This document shows positions 53,019 through 63,500 of a stretch of DNA of 64,000 nt, piece after piece. The number at the start of each line of letters is the position of its first letter. Positions within the stretch are counted from its first letter, which is position 1. The stretch comes from Xiphydria camelus (lineage: Eukaryota > Arthropoda > Insecta > Hymenoptera > Xiphydriidae): assembly GCA_963678675.1 (NCBI GenBank), contig OY783196.1, forward strand, positions 13,448,138 through 13,512,137. Direction: 5' to 3'. The position numbers and the translations under genes were made by a program. The notes beneath the pieces are model-generated. The model was given only the letters and a program-made list of their open reading frames with translations. It did not search any database and was not told where the DNA came from.

Positions 53019-53383
53019 GTCGACAATATAATGTTTCTTTAATTAACATTTTTCTTAAATTTACTTAATAAAATATCTTTCACATATTTAACATTCCTCA
53101 TTACAGTTTTCAAGAGCTTATCATACACAAAAATTGAAAAAAGCAGAAAAAGAAAGACTGAGTCCAAAAACAGTACAAGAGAGTGCATACATTTTTCAGG
53201 AATAAACTAGTTTACGGCATGTTTCATCTAGGGATATTCGCTTGAAATGCTACCACTTCTAGTTAACTTAACTTTGGGTAGAAAACGTTTTGCAATACGC
53301 ATTTTCGTTAACCTTAGGTTTAAACTGAAGGTAAAGGTTAACTCAACCAGCAATTTAAACTCACATTGTAATACCGGCTCTTA

Positions 53384-53982
53384 AGGTACTTCCTCTCGAA
53401 AACCACTTTTCTGTAAATTTTTTTGAAATTTTGGTCAAATAGAGATTGAGGTATTCTGCACCTCCTCTAATTTTTTCAGATTTTTTTCAGATGTAGTTTA
53501 ATTGTTATTGATGTTTTTTGAAAGACACTTTTACACGTATTCCCTATACCCAAGCCGTAAAAATGACACATTTTCACCTTTTTATGGAAAACTGTTCTGT
53601 AAATATTTTTGAAAAACTAGAGAGATGGAGAAAAAAATTAGAATTTTTGTAACAAAAACAGATATAAAATTCAGGTTTTATTAAAGAACGATGGGTTTTC
53701 AAAGTTTCGAAAAACTATTGAAATTTAATTGAGGTTGGGATGAGGAGTAGCGATGCGGTAACACTGTACGATACGTTCATCGTCGCCACTCCGTTAATAT
53801 GTTTCTTTAAATCGCTCGCTTTAATACATTTATTACCCTTGTATCTTAATCGTTTCAACATTTTTAACCCTTCACCACTCGCTAGAAACCTACGACCTTA
53901 GGTACTCGCACGGCCTGCCAATCCGCACCGATCCGCATGCCGCATTCCATATGACTTCCGCACCCATCTGAATCCCGCTTAA
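53384..53982. other. Intergenic DNA, no feature recognised
   Basis: AT-rich then moderately GC-rich sequence with no TIR pairs or coding motifs found. Confidence 0.45.
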
Positions 53983-54691
53983 GGGCCGATATTAGGTACG
54001 TTAAGTAGCCCGGAGACGGTCAATAATATTGTCAATGAAATTGATCAATTGCGATTAATGGAGTAGCACATAGACCGTCAATAATATTGTCAATAAGATT
54101 GATGATTTCAATTGCAATTGCGATTGATGGAGATCTAATGAATACGTCAATATTTCATCAGTGGCAGTGAATTTCTCGCGAGTCGAGTCTTTTATTGGTT
54201 AGGTTTTATTAGTGGAAGTGAATTTCTCGCGAGTCGAGTCGTTCATTAGTTAAGTTTTATTAGATGGCGTATCCGTCATCGCGTGGCCGTCTGGTGCAAC
54301 TGCCCGAACGATTGTCAATTAATCGATTACACGATCAATTGGGATGCGTCAATGGTCCCCGTCAATGTGTTTCAATCAAATTTCTTATCAATCTCCGTCC
54401 ATCGATTGACAATGGCATCAATTGCTTCCTACACGATCAATTGGATGCATCAATGAGTACCATTGACAATATTATTGACAATATTATTGACCGTCTCCGG
54501 GCCACTTTAGGTACAATGTGAGTTTAAACTGCTGGTTGAGTTAACCTTTACCTTCAGTTTAAACCTGACGTTAACGAAAATGCGTATTACAAAACGTTTT
54601 CTACCCAAAGTTAAGTTAACTAGGAATGGTAGCATTTCAAGCGAATATCCCTAGATGAAACATGCCGTAAACTAGTTTATTCCTGAAAAAT
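53983..54691. mobile_element. M-family fragment M3
   Basis: GGGCCGATATTA end followed by A3 and then the reversed M right arm (AAACTGCTGGTTGAGTTAAC ... TAAACTAGTTTATTCCTGAA). The other end is missing. Confidence 0.65.
54004..54506. mobile_element. MITE A3 (copy of A1)
   Basis: 503 bp, TTA on both sides (54001-54003, 54507-54509). Nearly identical to A1; a few substitutions, such as TTAATCGATT for TTTCTCGATT. Confidence 0.88.
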
Positions 54692-54695
54692 GTAC

Positions 54696-54957
54696 CATAT
54701 GTCCGCGATCAACTAGCCCATAGTAAAATTGCGAGTTTTGCATGAGCACTTCTGTGGGTCTCCTCGTCCAATAGAATTACCGGAGAGATGTGAATGCACA
54801 TGCGTAGTCATCCGCGAGTGTTGGCGTGTCAGCACTCGCGGATGATTACGCATGCGCACTCACGCTTCTCTGGTGATTCTATTGGACGAGGAGATCCACA
54901 GAGGTGCTCATACAAAACTCGCAATTTTGCTATGGGCTAATTGATCGCGGACATACC
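54696..54957. mobile_element. GTAC-family palindromic MITE P6
   Basis: CATATGTCCGCGATCAA end after GTAC; right end ...CGCGGACATAC. More diverged and shorter than P3/P4; the right GTAC is lost. Confidence 0.7.
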
Positions 54958-55842
54958 GGGTGTTTTCCTGGGTTGTTGACATAGGCCGATATGGTGCATA
55001 GCAGTTTGTAGACTATAGTATGTACGAGATTGGTCGGAGACGCAAGGACGCCGAGCGATTGGCTCTGCCTATCGTCGGCAGACGTCAATCGTCGCGACAG
55101 AAGTTCCCTAGTGCGTAGGCACTGAGCAGACGAGAAAGTATGGCGGTTGATACAAAAATTTGTTTACAAGGTGGAATTTTTCAGAGTAATTGTATTTTTT
55201 GAAAATAAAATGTGGTTTTCAAAGTTAATAAAATATTTCCATTCGCGAAACGATTTCCTTCGCGTTTATTTCGACCCTCGAACGCGCTTTTTAATAAATA
55301 GTAAAAATACAGTTAAAAAGAGTAATGAAGGAAGGGTGATAAATCTTGGGACAAATGTAAAATAATTAACGCGAGTTGTAGAGACAAGTGAACCGACGTG
55401 AAAAATAACAGTGACCAGGCAGTTCTCAGGATTTTTGAGTAGGGTAAGTGTAACGATAAATCGAGAGGAATAACAAAAAGGAATTGTTTTGAAGTAATTC
55501 AATTTCTTTATACTTTATAAAGGTAATAATAGTACAAAAATTATTCGTAGACTTAGAGAAAGTGATGAATTCTTCATGGATGATGGAAAAGTTCGACGAC
55601 GTGCATCAGCCTCCACGGAGAAATGTGCCAAAGACGAAGGACGATTGGTATCCCGCTCATGAAATAGAAATAAATACAGAAATAGAATACAGGAATACAG
55701 GAATAGTATTGATACAGAAAAAGAATGTAGAGTGCAGGTATTTATTTACCAATACGACTCACATTACCATCTGCTAACCAACGTGATTGAATACTTCAGC
55801 AAGCATCGATAACCAGGACCATGGTTAATGACTTCGTGTTTT
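54958..55842. other. Unassigned DNA before the tandem repeat
   Basis: Short frames at 55147-55365 and 55562-55777 (MMNSSWMMEKFDDVHQPPRR) have no recognisable domain. Could include flanking parts of the IS630-like element. Confidence 0.35.
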
Positions 55843-56527
55843 GCAACAACGAGCACCAACTCCCCCGGAGGACACGAAAAGCTGTAACATGAGGAATACG
55901 GTGAAAGGTTAATAAAATTATCCCAAACGATACCATGAATGTAAATAAATCCTTTTCATATCATGACATGTTGTGGAAAACTCACCGCTGCTTCATGTTT
56001 GCAGGAGACGTTCGGAATTATTCCCTTGCTCAGCCGAGCAATAACCAATCCGCCGTGAAATGCTGAAATTGCAACGACGAGCACCAACTCCCCCGGAGGA
56101 CACGAAAAGCTGTAACATGAGGAATACGGTGAAAGGTTAATAAAATTATCCCAAACGATACCATGAATGTAAATAAATCCTTTTCATATCATGACATGTT
56201 GTGGAAAACTCACCGCTGCTTCATTGTTGCAGGAGACGTTCGAAATTATTCCCTTGCTCAGCCGAGCAATAATCCAATCCGCCGTGAAATGCTAAAATTG
56301 CAACGACGAGCACCAACTCCCCCGGAGGACACGAAAAGCTGTAACATGAGGAATACCGTGAAAGGTTAATAAAATTATCCCAAACGATACCAGGAATGTA
56401 AATAAATCCTTTTCATATCATGACATGTTGTGGAAAACTCACCGCTGCTTCAAGTTTATAGCAGATGTTCGAAATGATTCCCTTGCTCAGCCGAGCAATA
56501 ACCTAATCGGTCGTAAAATGCTGAGGT
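55843..56527. repeat. Three tandem ~228-bp copies of a transposon 3' end
   Basis: Units start GCAACGACGAGCACCAACTC at 55843 (one mismatch), 56071 and about 56300. Each includes GAGGACACGAAAAGCTGTAA and AAATCCTTTTCATATCATGA. On - each unit is the last codons, stop and 3' flank of the IS630-like transposase that begins at 57617; only the unit nearest 56456 is joined to the gene. Confidence 0.85.
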
Positions 56528-57617
56528 TGCATTTTGGATCGCTTCCGGGGGGATCTCCTCACAGATCCTCATTATCTCCCAGTCGAGGTCCTCAACGGTC
56601 AGGAGATGGCGACGCTCGTTGTATAACTGGTCCTTCACGTAGCGCCAGAAAAATTAATCCATCGGCGTCAGATCGGGTGATCGCGCCGGCCACGGAATTG
56701 GACCCCCTCTTCCTAACCAGCGGTTAGGGAATTCCTCGTCCAGGAATCGCCGGATTCGTATCGTCGAGTGCGCGGCAGCGCCGTCGTGTTGAAAGTACTC
56801 AGGGGCTCCGATCTATAAGTAACAGTAATTAAATAGTCGATTTTCAATAGCTTACCACGGGACTTTAATAACATGACTGCATTCTAGTGATACTTACTTC
56901 TTCTTCGATCATTCGAAGCGACGGTATTACTAAATATCTCAGAATTTCGAGATACATCTGGCCGTTCAAATTTTCGCGAAAGAAAACCGGTCCTATTATT
57001 CGGTTTCCAATTATTCCAGCCCAGACGTTTATTTTAATGGGGTACTGGGTCCTCACGTCCCGCAGTACCCTGGGATTTTCTGTTGCCCAATATCTCACAT
57101 TTCGCCGGTTAGGTCTGTATACCGTGAAGAAAGTACATTCGTCGGTGAAACAAATTCTCTCCGACAGGCCAGGCTCGACATTTATCTGTTCTATCATTGT
57201 TTCAGAAAATGCCATTCGATGATCATCGTCACCTGGTATGAGTTCCTAATGGCAACGAGGTATATAGGGGAAATATTTATTATCCCGTAAAACCTTCCAC
57301 GCCGTACTCTTGGAGATGCCGAACTCTCGGGCCACCGTAGCCGCACTTGTTCGAGAGTTGTTCTCGACGTTCGCGCATATTAAGATCTTCGTCTCTTCGT
57401 CTAATTGTCTCGTTGGGTAACGGATTTCCGTGTGGTCGCCGTTGGCACATCCTGTACTTTTTAATCGGTCAACAAGATTCCTGATAGTCTCGTGACTCGG
57501 TATTGGCCTGTCAGGATACTCGGCAGCAAAGTGGTCCCTCACACTGCGAAGACTCTCACCTTGCAAATACCTGAAGACGATTCCAATCTTTTCTTCAATC
57601 GTGTAAATTTCCGGCAT
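56456..57617 (-). pseudogene. IS630/Tc1-like transposase, copy A (one nonsense codon)
   Basis: Exon 1 (56898-57617, 240 codons) and exon 2 (56456-56812) are separated by an 85-bp GTAAGT...TTATAG intron; 358 codons in total. N-terminus MPEIYTIEEKIGIVFRYLQG and RPIPSHETIRNLVDRLKSTG is a helix-turn-helix pair; GISKSTAWKVLRDNKYFPYI is the second. The DDE motifs are ICFTDECTFFTVYRPNRR (first D), FQHDGAAAHSTIRIRRFL (second D, exon 2) and ARSPDLTPMD (third acidic region), after which TAA at 56654-56656 interrupts before FFWRYVKDQLYN. Otherwise open to the stop at 56456. Only the single nonsense codon is visible, so the copy is recently dead or readthrough-dependent. Confidence 0.85.
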
Positions 57618-57779
57618 TTTTTAACAACCTCTTTAACTTTGACAATCACTGATAATTCAAAATTTATCACAATACATGAACTAAACACAACAGACTCAAA
57701 CTCTTGACTCTACTGCAATCAGAATGTACGTGTTCTCGGCACAGCGATCTGTCCAAGACTACACTCGAAAACTAGAGGA

Positions 57780-58131
57780 TTGAGGACTACTTGTATACCT
57801 GGGGATTACCGTTGCGGCTACCCCATGAGCCATCGCCTGGACTGTCTGGTTGCCACATGTTCGGGAAAAGAATTTTTCACTGGAAAACCCAGTAAGAATG
57901 TTTCTCCCCTTTCTCTGTACTTTCCACAAAGAGCCATAAAGTAATAAATGGTCCCTTTTTCTGACAGGCCAAAATAAAAATACAAGGTAATGTTGAATTT
58001 TGAAGGAAAATAATTTTAACAGGAATCCAACATACCCCCTCAAAATTCAATCGCTAATAATTTTAGCCACAATGCTTCTCTCACTGCTTCGAATCAGTGA
58101 TTATTGTCAAAGTTAAAGAGATTGTTGAAAA
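57780..58131. other. Spacer between divergent transposase copies
   Basis: No gene. Both transposase starts face away from it. CTTTAACTTTGACAATCACTG at about 57630 recurs inverted near 58090, so the 5' leader of the element is duplicated here. Confidence 0.5.
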
Positions 58132-58940
58132 ATGCCGAAAACTTACACGATTGGAGAGGTGTTAATCGTCACGAGGTATTTGCAAGGTGAGAGCCTTCGA
58201 AGTGTAAGAGACCACTTTGCTGCTGAGTATCCTGACAGGCCGATACCGAGTCACGAGACCATCAGGAATCTTGTTGACCAATTAAAAAGTACAGGATGTG
58301 TCAACGGCGACCACATGGAAATCCGTTACTCAACGAGACAATTAGACACAGATTTTAATATGCGCGAACGTCAAGAAAAACTCTGGAACAAGTGCGGCTA
58401 CGGTGACCCGAGAGGTCGGCATCTCCAAGAGTACGGCGTGGAAGGTTTTGTGGGATAATAAATATTTCTCCTATATACCTCGTTGCCATCAGGAACTCAT
58501 ACCAGGCGACGATGATCATCGGATGGCATTTTCTGAAACAATGATGGAACAGATAAATGTCGAGCCTGGCCTGTCGGAGAGAATTTGTTTCACCGACGAA
58601 TGTACTTTCTTCGCGGTATACAGACCTAACCGGCGAAATGTGAGATATTGTTTAACAGAACATCCCAGGGTACTGCGGGACGTGAGGACCCAGTACCCCA
58701 TTAAAATAAACATCTGGGCTGGAATAATTGGAAACCGAATAACAGGACCGGTTTTCTTTCGCGAAAATTTGAACGGCCAGATGTATCTCGAAATTCTGAA
58801 ATATTTAGTAATACCGTCGCTTTGAATGATCGAAGAAGTAAGTATCACTAGAATGCAGTCACGTTATTACAGTCCCGTGGTAAGCTATTGAAAATCGACT
58901 ATTTAATTACTGTTACTTATAGATCGGAGCCCCTATGTAC

Positions 58941-59151
58941 ACCCGGGCTCACGGAATCTGTCGCTGGTGACTTTTTTTAAATGTTATTTTTAAACGTACT
59001 AACCAATGATTAATCAATCCTCGTGCTTTCATTAACGAGAGTAGACGTCACCGTAGCTAATGAGGGCATGAGAATTAATTGTTCACTGGTTAGTACGTTT
59101 AAAAATAAGGTTTAAAAAAAGTCACCAGCGACAGATTCCGTGAGCACGGGT
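58941..59151. mobile_element. GTAC-family MITE Q12
   Basis: 211 bp, ACCCGGGCTCACGG ends, GTAC on both sides (58937-58940, 59152-59155). Transposase copy A gives the intact site (CCTGAGTACTTTCAAC), a second direct proof of GTAC duplication. Confidence 0.92.
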
Positions 59152-59295
59152 GTACTTTCAACACGACGGCGCTCCCGCGCACTCGACGATACGAGTCCGG
59201 CGATTCCTGGAGGAGGAATTTCCTAACCGCTGGTTAGGAAGAGGGGGTCCAATTCCGTGGCCGCCGCGATCGCCCAACCTGACGCCGATGGATTA

Positions 59296-59534
59296 TGTTG
59301 AAACTATGGACTCAGTTTGAAAGGCGCGGCACAAAAATGTTCCTAGATTCTCGCTTTTGTTTTTCTTATGTTCCCGCCAGGGCGTAAATATATACCTCTG
59401 CTTTCCTTTTTTTTCCGGCATCTTCATCCTAGCCTAAGCGCTCTCGCAATAACTACTCTGTAAACAATAAAGTCAATCGTATCTATTCGCAATAATCCTG
59501 AGTGAAAACCGAATTAATACCATTTTCCTCAATA
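59296..59534 (+). repeat. Copia 5' LTR
   Basis: 239 bp. TATA-like AAATATATACC near 59386 and polyadenylation signal AATAAA near 59467. Confidence 0.9.
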
Positions 59535-59669
59535 GGTTATGGGCCCAGCTAATTCGGGTTGTGAATATTTTCGTGAATTGAGGTCTATTGTGTAATAGCG
59601 AAGTGAGTGAACGAAAAACGCGTCTGAACATAACCTCCCGCCTCGTGCAAAAGTGAGGAAAGAAAAAAA

Positions 59670-60590
59670 ATGGAAAACGACAGGGTGAAAATCGCACACC
59701 TCAAGGGTGCCGAAAATTGGGCATCATGGAAATTCCAAATCCGCGTGACACTTAATGCCAGCAGCGCGTGGAACGTCGTGAACGGTGAGAAAGCAAAACC
59801 CGTGGCGGTCGCCGGGGCCAACGCCGAAGAAGCCGCGGCTCATCAAGAGAGACTCGCGACGTGGGAAAAGGCCGATCGAATCGGACAGAAGATCATCGGC
59901 ACGACGGTTGGACCCAAGGCGCTGCTGCACATCATAAATTGTTTAACGGCGGCGGAAATGTTAAGCAAATTGCAATCGGTGTACGAACAAAAGTCGGAAA
60001 CAAGCATCCACATGCTTCAGATGCAATGGTACAGCGTCACCATGGATCCGAAGGACAGCATCTCGTCGCACATCGCGAAACTCGAAGATATAGCGTACAA
60101 GCTCGACGTCATGGGTGAGAAAGTTTCGGATAATATGATAATGACAAAGATTCTTATGACCTTGCCGCAAAGTTACGCACACTTCGTGAGCGCGTGGGAG
60201 TCGACGGCGCTAGCAGAAAGGACCCTCGAAAAGTTGACGAATAGACTCGTCGTCGAGGAGCTCCGACGCGACGTTGGAGAGAAGGCGGAGGGTAGCGCTC
60301 TCGCTGCGGAACGACCCCAGATGTCGAGCAAAGGCAAGGGTCGCAAGAAAAGCTCCGGTCGACCGGGCAAGTGTCACACGTGTCAGAAACCGGGACACTG
60401 GGCTCGTGAATGCCCCGATGCTAAAAAGAAAGAAAAAGACGAGCCAAACACCAAACCAAAGGGCGAGGGGCTGATCGTCGAGACGCTTGCATCCACGACA
60501 GAGAAATGCGAACACGAGGAAGTTTGGTATCTCGACTCCGGAGCAAGCGAGCATATGTCAACGCAGCGAAGATGGTTCACGAATTTCGAG
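59670..60590 (+). CDS. Copia gag and start of protease
   Basis: Starts MENDRVKIAHLKGAENWASW. The capsid-like region includes KSETSIHMLQMQWYSVTMDP and ILMTLPQSYAHFVSAWEST, typical of Copia gag (UBN2 type). A basic stretch (SSKGKGRKKSSGRPGK) leads to a zinc knuckle, CHTCQKPGHWARECP (CX2CX4HX4C), which binds RNA. The frame continues into the protease active site WYLDSGASEHMS and ends in unrelated sequence after NFET. The protein then continues in the +1 frame (SNEIPVRIGDGKY). Confidence 0.88.
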
Positions 60591-63500
60591 ACTCAGCAAC
60601 GAGATTCCGGTCCGCATCGGCGACGGAAAGTACATCTCTGCGACGGGGAGAGGAGATATCAACGTTCTAGCATTCGATGGACGCGCGTGGACCGAGAAAC
60701 ACTTGTCAAACGTGCTTTTTGTGCCCGATCTGAAATATAATTTATTCTCAGTGGGAGCGGCGCTTGACAAGGGACTGAAACTGCGATCGGACAAGGAGAA
60801 ATGCGAACTGCAGAAGGACGGAAGAACAATCCTGATTGGAGAACGACGCGGGAAACTGTTTCAAATGAATTTCCGAATCACTGCCGAGGAGGACAACGAC
60901 AGCGCGCACGCAGCAGTCTGCACTTTTCGTGAGTGGCACGAGCGCCTCGGGCACCAAAACACGAGATACGTGAAAACGTTCTTGAAACAGACGGGCGTCG
61001 AGGTTTCGGTCGAGAAGAATTTTTTCTGCGAACCATGCGTCAAGGGAAAGATGCATCGCGCACCATTCCCGAAGAGCAACACAAAAGCAAGCGAGCCAGG
61101 AGAGCTTGTGCACACGGACGTATGCGGACCGATGCAGGAAGACTCGGTAGGCGAATCGCGTTTTTTTCTTTTGTTAAAGGACGACTATTCTCACATGCGG
61201 ACGGTGTTCTTCATGAATCGGAAATCTGAGGTAAAGGATCATCTCCAAAATTTCCTCAAACGCTGTGAGAAAATCCTTCCGCACGGCGTTCGCACACTGC
61301 GGACAGATAACGGACTCGAGTTCGTAAATCAGGAGGTTCGCGAGCTCACCAATAGTCTCGGTGTGAAGCACGAGAAGACGGTTCCCTACAGCCCCGAACA
61401 AAACGGCGCAGCCGAGAGAGAAAATCGCACCGTTGTCGAGGCAGCGAGGACACTTCTCTACGCAAAAAAATTGGGTAAGAATCTGTGGGCGGAGGCCGTC
61501 AACACGGCTGTTCACGTTCTAAATAGAACAGGACCGAGCACCGTGAAAGGAATCACACCGTACGAGCTGTGGCACGGGAAATCGCCCGGTATCGAGCACC
61601 TGAGAATATTCGGAGAAGAGATATTTTCACACATTCCAAAAGAAAAGCGACGCAAGTGGGATTGCAAAGCCGAGCGCGGCGTTCTAGTCGGATACGACGA
61701 GGAGGCAAAAGGCTATCGTGTCTGGTTTGCCTCGCAAAATAAAGTTCGAGTTTGCAGGGATGTGAAATTCTCGGGCCGAGAAGTTACCGAAGAACACGCC
61801 GCGGGCGACAATTATACACTTCTCGAAATTCCAGGGAAAACTAATATTCCGGTCGTCGCCGAAAATCCCATTATCGCAGAAGATCCAGTCGGCGTCGAAG
61901 AGCCGATCAACCAGGAAGAGGAAGCCGAACGAGTGGAAGAATTCGAGGACGAGCCCCGCGACGAGGACGAGCCCCGCGACGAGGACGAGCCCCGCAACGA
62001 GGACGAGCCCCGCGACGCGGCTGCAGAGCAGCTCGAGGGACGGTACAATCTGCGAGACAGAGACACGATCAGACTCCTTCTGAGATACGCGGATGCCCAA
62101 GTAAACGTCTGCTCGGCATATCGTAGCGAGGAGCCTCGCACTTACGAAGAAGCAATTAGTTGTGTCGACGCGGTCCTGTGGCAACAGGCGATGGACGAGG
62201 AAATGAAGTCGCTCACAAAGAATCAAACGTGGACTCTTACTTATCCGCCAAAGCACAGGAAAATTATCGACAACAGATGGACGTTCAAAGTGAAGAGAGG
62301 CGCCGACGGCAACAAGTGCCGCTACAAAGCTCGGCTCGTGGCAAGAGGTTTCTCTCAGCAACATGGTATCGACTATGACGAAACATTCAGCCCCGTCGTG
62401 AGGTTTGACTCAATCAGAGCCATCCTCGCCGTCGCAGCATGTTGGAAAATGCAGCTACAACAGTTTGATATAAAAACTGCATTCTTGTACGGCGAGCTCG
62501 AGGAGACCATCCTGATGAGACAACCTACGGGCTACAGCGATGGGACCAATCGCGTTTGCGAGTTGAAGCGGAGTCTGTACGGACTAAAGCAGTCATCGTG
62601 CTGCTGGAATCAGCGCTTCACGAATTCAATAAAGAAGTTCGAGCTACAGGCAACGGACGCCGACCCGTGCGTATTTACATCAGGAAACGGCGAGTCGCGA
62701 CTAATACTCGCGATCTACATCGACGACGGGCTCATCGTCTCGGCAGACAAGGAGAAAATTGCTTCTTTGTTGCGGGAACTTCAAAAGGAGTTCGAAATCG
62801 TCACGGACGCAGCGAGCATGTTTCTCGGCCTGCAGATCGAGCGACAAGAGGGCGGAGCAATTTTCCTGCATCAAGAATCCTACGCGAACCGAGTACTCGA
62901 GCGCTTCAGGATGGAGAGCGCGAATTCGGTGGCAATACCGGCGGACAAGCAACACGAGTCGAGTGATCCAGAGAACTCGAACAGCAAGGAAGCGACAGAT
63001 GTGCCGTACCGACAGGCCGTTGGCAGCCTCATGTATCTATCCGTGGCAACTAGACCGGATATAACGTACGCGGTGAATAAAGCCAGCCAATTTCTCGAAA
63101 AACCCACAAGAGCGCACTGGAACAGCGTGAAGCGCATTCTAAAATATATCAAGGGAACGACGCGACACGGCTTATTCTTCGACAGTGGGAGCGACGAGAA
63201 AATCTTCACGTACAGTGATTCTGACTACGCCGGCGACGTAGATACAAGGAGATCCACAACAGGCTACGTGGTAAAACTCGGATCATCGACGATTACGTGG
63301 AAATCGCAACGACAAAGCGTGGTAACGCTCTCCACGACGGAAGCGGAGTACGTCGCGGCTTGCTACGCTGTCCGCGAGCTAATCTGGGTAAAAAGATTGC
63401 TCCAAAGTCTGACACCCACGGAACACACGACGGTGCTTCGCGTGGATAACCAGAGCGCGCTCCGACTCATCAAGAATCCCGAATTCCATAAAAGGAGCAA

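Larger units (their letters stand above)
49031..53380. mobile_element. Harbinger-like element M2 carrying ethanolamine kinase exons
   Basis: Left end GGGCCAGTATTA (split by N2), right end reversed GAGCCGGTATTACAATG, TTA on both sides (49028-49030 shared with M1, 53381-53383). The left arm (51152-51400) and right arm (53195-53380) match M1's arms. Between them, where M1 has transposon genes, M2 has about 1.8 kb of unrelated DNA with exons of a host kinase gene. Confidence 0.7.

Noticed and set aside
61684..62364. 226-aa - strand ORF across Copia pol
   Set aside because: Shadow of the acidic EDEPRD repeats and GC-rich pol codons; the + frame has all catalytic motifs.
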